Shown one piece after another: positions 8,922 through 16,390 of a stretch of 64,000 nucleotides of DNA. A model generated the notes under the pieces. It made no database searches. It had not been told where the DNA came from and was given only the letters and a program-made list of their open reading frames with translations. Both the position numbers and the translations under genes were made by a program. This stretch comes from Bacteroidaceae bacterium (GTDB lineage: Bacteria > Bacteroidota > Bacteroidia > Bacteroidales > Bacteroidaceae): positions 1-64,000 of the forward strand of contig JAFZKR010000072.1 in the NCBI GenBank assembly GCA_017551845.1, read 5' to 3'. Positions within the stretch are counted from its first letter, which is position 1. Each line of letters opens with the position of its first letter.

Positions 8922-9793
8922 TTGCAATTTGTCTTGTTCAGTTTGCGGCTGATCTTCTTTTTCAGTTTGTAAGGCCAGCGTGAAACTCGCTGAGGAACCT
9001 TGATGATCCATCTTATTATCTTGTTGCCTATGAATGTGAGGCGGTCAGAGAATCCGAAAACGGATCTCTCAATTCCACGGATGGAGTATGCCTGGTCTAT
9101 GACTGCGTCAATGCGTTTTTTCTGCATTCCCCGTTTGGAATCAACGAATTTTACGATCCAGGTGGGTGTGGTATAAAACCGGGCGAACCAGGTGTGCAGA
9201 CAGAGCATGTTGCCGTCAAGGTCCTTCAATATTGTGGTCATACCGTCTTCATGCCGTTGTGAGGGGAGATATAGGGTCTTGAAATTATAAGCCAGCCAGA
9301 GGAAGAATGGATAATATGGTTCCTGATCCACGCGGTCAAAATCATACTTGGTCTCAAGTCTCTCCTTTGGGAATAGCTTTGTCATCTCTTTTTTATGTTC
9401 CTTATAGTTGAACTCCTTGATGGCCTTCCTGTCATATTTGGTGCGGATTAGCTTGAGATTGAGGATGTTGAAGAACGGATTGGTAACTATGGGGTTGGCC
9501 GCACGGGGACAGAATCCGCCTCCGTCAGGGCAGCCGGCATTAGCGTAACCGTTATCCACCACATAAGTGATAAGACGGAACATGGCATCGGGGTCAGTGA
9601 GAAAGGCATCCTCATCAATGTTGACGGCAATATCGCACTCTTTATCTTTGAGTATGGTGTAGAAATAGCCGTCGGCACTCTGGTCCGTCAATCGGACGAC
9701 AGGTACGTCAAGCATATCGAAAAGCCCTTTGGCATTGCGGTATAGCCTGAGGTCGAATGAACGGGTGAATATCTTGATCCTTTCCATTGTCAT
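8918..9793 (-). CDS. Glycosyltransferase-like protein of unrecognised family
   Basis: This 291-residue protein is not firmly recognised. It begins with a beta strand (MERIKIFTRSFD) and carries CDIAVNIDEDAFL near residue 60, a hydrophobic strand ending in an acidic triplet like the DxD motif of GT-A enzymes. DGGGFCPRAANPI and LHTWFARFY follow. The C-terminus is very basic (KKKISRKLNK), as in peripheral membrane enzymes of polymer loci. The ATG at 9793 overlaps the stop of the GT2 gene (ATGA); MERIKI at 9787 is an alternative. The setting between a GT2 and a transporter suggests sugar or phosphopolymer transfer, which is inference. Confidence 0.6.
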   Translation of the reverse strand: MTMERIKIFTRSFDLRLYRNAKGLFDMLDVPVVRLTDQSADGYFYTILKDKECDIAVNIDEDAFLTDPDAMFRLITYVVDNGYANAGCPDGGGFCPRAANPIVTNPFFNILNLKLIRTKYDRKAIKEFNYKEHKKEMTKLFPKERLETKYDFDRVDQEPYYPFFLWLAYNFKTLYLPSQRHEDGMTTILKDLDGNMLCLHTWFARFYTTPTWIVKFVDSKRGMQKKRIDAVIDQAYSIRGIERSVFGFSDRLTFIGNKIIRWIIKVPQRVSRWPYKLKKKISRKLNKTNCK

Positions 9794-10719
9794 GAGCGGG
9801 TTTTGGTTTGTGCGGTTTTTCCTGTAAGTCCTTTGGTTACATTGGAGCGGAAACGGATGAGCATGTTGCCGCGCCCCATTCTGAATGTTACTGTATAATA
9901 GAGCCACAGCACGATGGTGGCGCACCATTTTTTTGCTTCGGAAAGAAGCCGCTTCCTATAGGCTTTCCTGTCTATGCGGAGGGTGCGGGCTCTCTCGCTC
10001 TCACCTATGCTGACTGTGAGTCTGTTGAAATAGTCCGGCTGAAGTTTGTAGGCCGGTATGCTGTGATAGAGGATGGCATCAGGAAGATATACGAACTGCA
10101 TCCCCAGACGTTTCATCTTGTCGAATATGTCCTTCTCCTCTCCTCCTGCCAGACTGTCGCCGTTACGGCCCAGTTCGGCATTGTAGAGGCCCACCCTGTC
10201 GAAAACGCTCTTACGGTAAGCGGCATTGCCTCCGCCGGGATAGTTCTCACCGGGGAAAGGTCCGGCTTTCTTCCCGAAATAGAGATAGCCGGTGAGAAGG
10301 CGCTTAATGAAATAGGTCATCCATGAAGGCTCGCTCTTTGTTTCGTAATGTGGTATTATGGGGCCTCCGGCCGCATCGGTCTCGGGATGGGCGGCGAACC
10401 ATTCCGCATAGGCGGTGAGATAGCGGGGATTGACGGTGGCGTCATCGTCCACATAGACAAGAATCTCACCATGTGCTGCGGTTATCCCGCGGTTGCGGGC
10501 ATTGGAGAGTCCTTGCCTGGTCTCAGTGCAGTACCTGAGGCTCACCTGCGGACAGTCACGGAGGAAGCGTTCCACCTCACCGCGAGTGTTGTCGGTACAG
10601 TTGTTATCGACAAGCACAATCTCATATTCCGAGGCTGGCAATGTCCCGTCAGCGATGCTCTTGAGCACATTGTATATGTACTTGTCGCGGTTATATGTGC
10701 ATATTATTACCGATATCAT
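9790..10719 (-). CDS. Family 2 glycosyltransferase
   Basis: This 309-residue GT-A enzyme has the canonical start MISVIICTYNR, the nucleotide-sugar strand EIVLVDNNCTDNT, the metal-binding acidic cluster VYVDDDATV near residue 92 and GGGNAAYRKSVF / GGEEKDIF in the acceptor region. Enzymes of this type transfer a sugar from a nucleotide donor to a lipid-linked or polymer acceptor at the cytoplasmic face of the inner membrane. A basic, hydrophobic C-terminus (VLWLYYTVTF) could hold it at the membrane. It is joined to both neighbours by 4-base overlaps. Donor and acceptor are unknown. Confidence 0.9.
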   Translation of the reverse strand: MISVIICTYNRDKYIYNVLKSIADGTLPASEYEIVLVDNNCTDNTRGEVERFLRDCPQVSLRYCTETRQGLSNARNRGITAAHGEILVYVDDDATVNPRYLTAYAEWFAAHPETDAAGGPIIPHYETKSEPSWMTYFIKRLLTGYLYFGKKAGPFPGENYPGGGNAAYRKSVFDRVGLYNAELGRNGDSLAGGEEKDIFDKMKRLGMQFVYLPDAILYHSIPAYKLQPDYFNRLTVSIGESERARTLRIDRKAYRKRLLSEAKKWCATIVLWLYYTVTFRMGRGNMLIRFRSNVTKGLTGKTAQTKTRS

Positions 10720-11915
10720 TTTCTATTGCTCAGGTTTTTTGCAAATTCAAGGATCATTCCTGAAGAGTCCGCGATTGCGGTGTTCCCCCAGAACTTATCC
10801 AATATTTGTTGGCGTTCTTTCTCATCAATGGAATAGTCTCCGGACTCAATCAGGCTGCATAGTTCTTCAAAGGATTCAGCCCTGCATCCTGTGACGTTTT
10901 CATCAAACGGATAGAAAAAGTCACGCTCTTTGACATAAGCCTCATAATCGTACAGGTAGAGGATAACGTCCTTTCCGTCCATTAGCAACCAGTCATATAT
11001 GATTGATGAATAGTCGGTTATAAGGACATGTGTATAGGGAAGGACAGGATAGATGTCCATAACGGGCGAAGCCAGCATGATGTTGGAAAGGGTGCTGAAA
11101 TTTTCCGTAAGCCTGACGTTGGCATGAGGCTTGAGGATGAGCATGCTGTTTTTGGCAGCCATTATCGAGTTCAGTCTCTCCAGATCCATGCTTTGGGTGA
11201 AAATGGTAAGCTGTGAATCGCGGAAGGTGGGCATGTAGATAAAGACCTTATCGTACCGCTTGAGTGCTGCAATAAGTTGTAATGTCTGTTCCGGTTCAAA
11301 TTTCTTCACGAAACGGATGCGTTCCTCTTGGGACGCGGTAATGATTCTGTTCCGGGGATAACCCATCTCAAGGCATCGGTCAGCAGGGACGCGGAATGAT
11401 GTGGAAAAGAAATGGTCCTGGAACGGAGTGGATGACAATACCCAGTCCGGTTTACGGAAACACTCAGGATGGGTAAAGACATCGTATTTGTTCTTTTTTT
11501 TAAACCTGTCGGCCAAAGGTCCGGAAGAGGCGTTGTATTCAATCCTCTTTATTCCTACTCCATGCCACAGATTGATGCAGACCGCCCTGCCGGAAAGACA
11601 GAACATTATGTCCGATGTGTAAGAGTTGAAGAACCAGTATTTTGCGGTGAGAGCATGCCAAACTCCCCGGGGTTCAAGGACCCAGTAGGCTCTGAGACCC
11701 AGGTCACGAACCTTCTTTACTGTCTTTCGGTTGGTGGAGAGCCAGATGTATTTGATGTTCTTGTCTCCGTTTTCGGAAGCGTACAGGAAGAGGTATTTTG
11801 CGTTGTCGGCAAAAGAGCCTCTGTAACTTCCGAACACGAACTTCCGTGAGCTTCGCGGAAACAGAAACGAGAAAGGATAGATCAGATAGCAGATTATGTA
11901 TGCTATGGTTTTCAT
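10716..11915 (-). CDS. CDP-glycerol glycerophosphotransferase-family (TagB/TagF-like) enzyme
   Basis: This 399-residue protein matches the Glyphos_transf family: NLWHGVGIKRIEY (the WHG motif), FIYMPTFRDS, LILKPHANV and VLITDYSSIIYDW, all in the expected order. Such enzymes move glycerol-phosphate or ribitol-phosphate from the CDP-polyol to a growing teichoic-acid-like chain, or place a single unit as a primer. An N-terminal hydrophobic stretch (YIICYLIYPFSFLF) suggests membrane association. The next gene upstream encodes an SDR fused to a TagD-like cytidylyltransferase, which could supply the CDP-polyol. Polymerase and primase cannot be told apart here. Confidence 0.9.
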   Translation of the reverse strand: MKTIAYIICYLIYPFSFLFPRSSRKFVFGSYRGSFADNAKYLFLYASENGDKNIKYIWLSTNRKTVKKVRDLGLRAYWVLEPRGVWHALTAKYWFFNSYTSDIMFCLSGRAVCINLWHGVGIKRIEYNASSGPLADRFKKKNKYDVFTHPECFRKPDWVLSSTPFQDHFFSTSFRVPADRCLEMGYPRNRIITASQEERIRFVKKFEPEQTLQLIAALKRYDKVFIYMPTFRDSQLTIFTQSMDLERLNSIMAAKNSMLILKPHANVRLTENFSTLSNIMLASPVMDIYPVLPYTHVLITDYSSIIYDWLLMDGKDVILYLYDYEAYVKERDFFYPFDENVTGCRAESFEELCSLIESGDYSIDEKERQQILDKFWGNTAIADSSGMILEFAKNLSNRK

Positions 11916-13093
11916 TCGGAATCTTTATCGTTTTGGTTATTGATTAAATCCAGTGTTTCGCGGAGCTGGGTACTGCTGGTTCCCTTAGTATAGGGAAAAT
12001 AGATTATCTTGACATGTTTATCGGCAAAATAGGCTTCGTAACGGTTAAACCGTTCGCTGCCTTTGTAATCGCTTCCGACAAAGAGATAATCATATTTGAC
12101 TATACCTTTTTTGTATATGTCATCATCCTCAGGTTCACTGGATATTACTTTGTCCACATACTTTATGTTCTTTACAATCTCACAACGTTCTTCAAACGGG
12201 ATAAAGGTATTTTTTCCTTTATGCGATGCATCCTTGTGTATGCCCACAACAAGATAGTCGCAATACTGTCTTGCATTTCTTAAGAGATTGAGATGGCCTA
12301 TGTGGAAGAGGTCGAATGTTCCGCTCAGATAACCTGTCTTGAGCTGTGGAGTGATGTTCATACGGCCTGTCTCAAGTTTGTATTTCAGACTGTTGAGTCC
12401 GAAATCATGAGGGTTGTCATGATATCTTCCGATTACGCCCTTGAAGGTCTTTTCAAAATCAGGGATAAAGAGAGTCTCCCTATTTTCCATCCTCTGGATT
12501 ATCTCGTCTGCCAGATCCTTGGTTTGTGCAAGGTCAGTATGTGGTGCCCCGGTGAATCGGGTTCCCTTTATTGAGCCCGGGGCTACGGTAAGGATACGGC
12601 ATGTGGATCCCGATGCCTCAAGTTCTATGTTCAAGCTTTCCGTGAGACGGCATACTGCCGATTTGGATGCGCTATAGAGTGAAATAAGTGGCGATGATAT
12701 GAGTCCTGCGATACTTCCCATGACCACACACCGGAAATCAGGTCTGGAGAGCATCATGGGATAAAAGTGCCGGATAATGCAGGTCAATGATACAGTGTTT
12801 ACCTTGAAGACATTCTCTATCTCTTTCTGCTCGAAGGTCTCGAATGGTGCGATACGTCCGAAACCGGCGGTTATCACGAGGATATTGATATCATCGAAAC
12901 CTTCTATCCCGAATGGGCTTTCATAGAGCAGGTTACATTTGGCAAAAGTTATGTTTTCGGGCAGAGGTGCATCGGGGTTCGTCTTGTCAACGATAAGAAC
13001 CGAGCGGCATGACGATGCCAGATTAAGACTTATGGCAAGTCCTATTCCGCTGCTCCCTCCTATAACCAGGGCTCTGTCACTGTTGTTTGTCAT
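11912..13093 (-). CDS. Fusion of short-chain dehydrogenase and TagD-like cytidylyltransferase
   Basis: This 393-residue protein has two domains. Residues 1-about 235 are an SDR with the cofactor loop GGSSGIG at 12-18, TAGFG at 75-79, catalytic Ser127, Tyr140 and Lys144 (YSASK). Residues 253-380 are a cytidylyltransferase of the glycerol-3-phosphate type with SGTFDLFHIGH (HIGH at 264-267) and the C-terminal GTSSTQLR at 371-378. The likely job is to reduce a sugar or triose phosphate to a polyol phosphate and activate it with CTP. Haemophilus Bcs1 joins similar activities with an IspD-type domain in the opposite order, so the logic is known but this pairing looks unusual. It overlaps both neighbours (17 and 4 bases). 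Confidence 0.9.
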   Translation of the reverse strand: MTNNSDRALVIGGSSGIGLAISLNLASSCRSVLIVDKTNPDAPLPENITFAKCNLLYESPFGIEGFDDINILVITAGFGRIAPFETFEQKEIENVFKVNTVSLTCIIRHFYPMMLSRPDFRCVVMGSIAGLISSPLISLYSASKSAVCRLTESLNIELEASGSTCRILTVAPGSIKGTRFTGAPHTDLAQTKDLADEIIQRMENRETLFIPDFEKTFKGVIGRYHDNPHDFGLNSLKYKLETGRMNITPQLKTGYLSGTFDLFHIGHLNLLRNARQYCDYLVVGIHKDASHKGKNTFIPFEERCEIVKNIKYVDKVISSEPEDDDIYKKGIVKYDYLFVGSDYKGSERFNRYEAYFADKHVKIIYFPYTKGTSSTQLRETLDLINNQNDKDSE

Positions 13094-13883
13094 ATATTTC
13101 TGTAATGTTGTGGTTCTCTATATTTTGTGGCAGGGAATTCCAGTCTCCGTAGATTCTTGCAAGATAGTGGGCTGTCCTGCATGGTGCCGGAAAGAGGTGT
13201 CCCTCAAATTCAATCTCCTGTAAAGGGAATATATCGTCCTTTTTTCTTTCGGAATAGAATCCAGTTCCGAAATCATGTATGAATGTCTGCGGATGGAAAA
13301 CCCTTCCCCAGAAACGGGCGGCCGAAGCCATCAGGCTCGCAAAAGGATAGAGGCATACTCCTGCCAGATACTTCAATGTACCGTCTTCAACAATCCTGTA
13401 CCTGCGGCGGAAACAACGGCCGTAGAAACCTGTTATCATCCTGGACAGCCTGGCGTTGCCGTTGGTTTCAATGAAAACATCCATCCAAATATTCTCTTTC
13501 CTGATAACAGTATTTCCGGATTTACCGGGAGCAGGCACTTCTCTGGATACAGTTATCTGACGGTTGAAGATTTTCAGCCAGCAGCGAAGATCGGTCTCGC
13601 AAGTGAAAGGAGACGGCAATTCTTCACGCATTGCTTTTACGAGTCTATTGCGGTCTTTGCGTAGTATGCACACATCAAGGTCGTCATCCCAAGGTATGAA
13701 TCCGCCGTGGCGGGCAGCACCTATCAGTGTGCCTGAATCAAGCCAATACGGAATCTCGTTGTTGCGGCATATACGGTCAAACTCAATCAGTATGTCAAGC
13801 AGATTGAGCTGTATGGTCCTTAGACGCGAGCCGTCGGGATTGTAAAGGGATCGTAACTCCTGTTGCATGGCTTTTTCGATCAT
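13077..13883 (-). CDS. LicD-family phosphotransferase
   Basis: This 268-residue protein has the LicD/fukutin core YWLDSGTLIGAARHGGFIPWDDDLDV, in which GTLIGAARHG (51-60) and DDDLD (66-70) form the nucleotidyltransferase-like active site. LicD proteins transfer phosphocholine or a related phospho-substituent from a CDP donor to surface glycans. A LicC-like cytidylyltransferase lies three genes upstream in the same run, which would provide the donor. The substituent need not be choline, since no choline kinase (LicA) is present in the window. It overlaps the flippase gene by 4 bases. Confidence 0.9.
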   Translation of the reverse strand: MIEKAMQQELRSLYNPDGSRLRTIQLNLLDILIEFDRICRNNEIPYWLDSGTLIGAARHGGFIPWDDDLDVCILRKDRNRLVKAMREELPSPFTCETDLRCWLKIFNRQITVSREVPAPGKSGNTVIRKENIWMDVFIETNGNARLSRMITGFYGRCFRRRYRIVEDGTLKYLAGVCLYPFASLMASAARFWGRVFHPQTFIHDFGTGFYSERKKDDIFPLQEIEFEGHLFPAPCRTAHYLARIYGDWNSLPQNIENHNITEIYDKQQ

Positions 13884-15445
13884 AGGCTCTGTTTGTTTCG
13901 TCCAAGAAAGTTCTTAATCATATCCAGCGCGTGTTTCCGTTCGGACGGTGTCACACCTACCGTATATACTGCTATTGCAGTTATCATCATGCTGGCAGCC
14001 ATAACCGCAACAGGCATCACCCAATAAGCGCAGTCAGTCATATGTTTTCCGGCAATCTTGACGGTGATGGAAACGGCTGTACTGATGGCGGCTACAGTAA
14101 TGACGGGAAGAAGAACTTCCCTGGCAAAAATATTCAGTCTGAGTCCGACTTGTTTGCGTACGAACCATAAGCGAAGGAACTGGGTGATAAATGAGATCAC
14201 TATGGAGACCATGAAGACGGAGGCGGGCGGCCATCCTAAATACCTTACTCCTATGTAAGCGACAGGCAGGATAAGCAGAAGTGTGCCGCCTATTGTCAAC
14301 TGGTAGTTCCGTATTTTTCCTGTGGCCTGTATGGATGCGGCGAACGGGCTGGTGAAACTGTTCACAAGACCTTCAATGACCATAAGACGTGTAAAAATAC
14401 AGGCATGCTCGGGAACGTTCCTTCCACGCAACCAGATGGGCAGGATGAAATCGGTTTCGAGCAGAATGGGCAGTGCAAGAAGGAACAGCAGGTAGAAGGA
14501 GAAACGTGCACTCTGACAGATGAGTTTGCGCATGTCATCCATCTCACCGGATGCGTATGACTTGTATAGCTGAGGCCGTACAGCGGTGAAGAAGTTGCTG
14601 TTGAGTTGTGTTATTGTGCTGAAAACCTTGTTGGAAACACCTCTTGCGGCACTGACCAGAGTACCGAATGATACGTTTAACAGAATGTTCAATCCCTGGC
14701 TTTTGAAAACATCAGCGCTTGAGCCAATCAGGTTCCATCCTGCATAAGAGAATATTTCACGGAATTTTTTACGGTCAAAGATAAATCTGAACCGGCACTC
14801 TTTGTAGAATAGTCTGCAATAGAGCCAGTAAAAAGCCGATGTCATAAACTGAATGCCAGACATCATGGCGGCGTAGAGTATCAGTCTGTGATTCTTGTCA
14901 TCGGCCGTGTGTGAAAGAAGCAGTGCTATTCCGAGTATTGCGAAAGCCTCAAATAGACTCAGATAGGCGAATACTTTCATTTTCTCTTTGGCAATTACCA
15001 TACCTTGATACGGTACCCTTAAAATCTGTAATGCAAAAGAGAGTATGCTGAACTGGAACACCCATTTGGCCGCATCAAGATGACCTGACACATTCATTTT
15101 GTGCACGAGGAACCAATTTCCAGCAGTTTCAGCAATCAGGACAATCAGAAGTGTCAGAATAAAGAATACTGTCAGGCTGATGTTGAATACTTTTCTCAGT
15201 TCATCCGGATTGCCCTTTGCCATTTCATAGGAATAGTAGCGCTGGCTGGCCGATGACATCGTGGTGCTGATGAATGAGACCATCAGTACTATGCCGCCCA
15301 CAGCATCGTAAATTCCGAAATGATCCTGACCCAGGGCATCAATTATGACTCGTGAGGTGTAAAGCCCCACCAGCATCACAACAACCATCCTCAGGTAAAG
15401 CAGCAAGGTGTTGGTTGCTATCCTCTTTTGATTGACTTCAGGCAT
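13880..15445 (-). CDS. Polysaccharide flippase (Wzx/MATE-like)
   Basis: This 521-residue protein has about twelve to fourteen membrane helices and the N-terminal region LYLRMVVVMLVGLYTSRVII followed by LGQDHFGIYDAVGGIV, which is typical of Bacteroidales capsule and O-unit exporters of the polysaccharide-transporter family. It would move a lipid-linked repeat unit or oligosaccharide across the inner membrane. No Wzy-like polymerase with the usual large periplasmic loop is present in the run, so assembly of the chain may be done by the CDP-glycerol-transferase-like enzyme or by genes elsewhere. It overlaps licD-like by ATGA. Confidence 0.93.
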   Translation of the reverse strand: MPEVNQKRIATNTLLLYLRMVVVMLVGLYTSRVIIDALGQDHFGIYDAVGGIVLMVSFISTTMSSASQRYYSYEMAKGNPDELRKVFNISLTVFFILTLLIVLIAETAGNWFLVHKMNVSGHLDAAKWVFQFSILSFALQILRVPYQGMVIAKEKMKVFAYLSLFEAFAILGIALLLSHTADDKNHRLILYAAMMSGIQFMTSAFYWLYCRLFYKECRFRFIFDRKKFREIFSYAGWNLIGSSADVFKSQGLNILLNVSFGTLVSAARGVSNKVFSTITQLNSNFFTAVRPQLYKSYASGEMDDMRKLICQSARFSFYLLFLLALPILLETDFILPIWLRGRNVPEHACIFTRLMVIEGLVNSFTSPFAASIQATGKIRNYQLTIGGTLLLILPVAYIGVRYLGWPPASVFMVSIVISFITQFLRLWFVRKQVGLRLNIFAREVLLPVITVAAISTAVSITVKIAGKHMTDCAYWVMPVAVMAASMMITAIAVYTVGVTPSERKHALDMIKNFLGRNKQSL

Positions 15446-15448
15446 TTT

Positions 15449-16390
15449 TCAAATCCAGAATTTCTCTTTTATTTTAGGGAAAAGAATATCAGTCGCTTTT
15501 GGTTCAAGAATGTCGTATATTCTGCTAGCAAAAACCAAATCATGAAGCGCAATACCTATATTGTAGCTCAGGATGCGCTCTTTATCGTTTTCTCTTCCGG
15601 GATTATCTCCCAGAAGAACTTTGCTGAATTCATCAAATTTCTTGAATCTGTCAAAATATTTGAACTCGTGAACGTGTGCGGTGTCATCAGCAAAAACCTT
15701 ATCAAAGAACAGGTCACAGTTTTGAAATCCGCGAGTATGTATAGGAACCACCAGACAGCCCTCCTTATAGCATTCATCCGGTGCTATTAATTCTGTAGCA
15801 GCTGTAACGCTTGAAACTACAACATCGGCTTTTGACACCAGATCATTATGGCTGGAAACAGTTTCAAAATGGATATTCCGGTATTGTTCAAATCTTTTCA
15901 TGAATAGTTCTTCCTGTCCTTTGTATTCCATCAGGACTACTGTAAAAGGAGTCTTTATTAACTCCAGAAGGCACAGAAGGGTAGCACGTGCAGTGTTTCC
16001 CAATCCGATAAAGGAGTAAACGCCTGCAAAGGATGGCTTAAGGTATTTGATGGCTAAGCTGGCAACAGCCCCTGTCCTCATTGACGTAATCCAGTTGGCG
16101 TCCATCAGGGCCAGAAGATTACCGTTTTTCCCGTCATAGAGAAGCAGTTCGCTGTTTAAAGAGGGGGTCTCTGATGGGTATCTGCTGACTTCTTTCACCG
16201 CGAATCTGTTGATGGGTTCGGATATAAAACACGGCATAGTGTTGTAGAATACTTCACCGAAAGGCTTAAGGCTGTTCTTATGAGGCAGGATACTATCATA
16301 TTTCAGCTTAAAGCTTTCAGTAACCCAATCAATACAATCCTTGGGTGAGATGCCAAGATCTATTATCTGTTGCTGAGAAATCAGTTTCAT
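15449..16390 (-). CDS. Ornithine cyclodeaminase/mu-crystallin family protein
   Basis: This 313-residue protein has the family layout: an N-terminal substrate part with RTGAVASLA near residue 107 and a Rossmann fold with IGLGNTARATL near 128, then VVVSSVTAATEL. Members either cyclise ornithine or act as NAD(P)H-dependent ketimine reductases or amino-acid dehydrogenases, some of them in the synthesis of unusual amino acids. It overlaps the fused cytidylyltransferase-aminotransferase gene by 4 bases. A role in making the amino compound that is later activated with CTP is inferred from this pairing. The exact reaction is open. Confidence 0.85.
   Translation of the reverse strand: MKLISQQQIIDLGISPKDCIDWVTESFKLKYDSILPHKNSLKPFGEVFYNTMPCFISEPINRFAVKEVSRYPSETPSLNSELLLYDGKNGNLLALMDANWITSMRTGAVASLAIKYLKPSFAGVYSFIGLGNTARATLLCLLELIKTPFTVVLMEYKGQEELFMKRFEQYRNIHFETVSSHNDLVSKADVVVSSVTAATELIAPDECYKEGCLVVPIHTRGFQNCDLFFDKVFADDTAHVHEFKYFDRFKKFDEFSKVLLGDNPGRENDKERILSYNIGIALHDLVFASRIYDILEPKATDILFPKIKEKFWI

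Noticed and set aside
8922..9011. Extended N-terminus of the EamA transporter
   Set aside because: The extension lies inside the preceding gene and is polar; MKTKRL at 8921 gives an ATGA junction.
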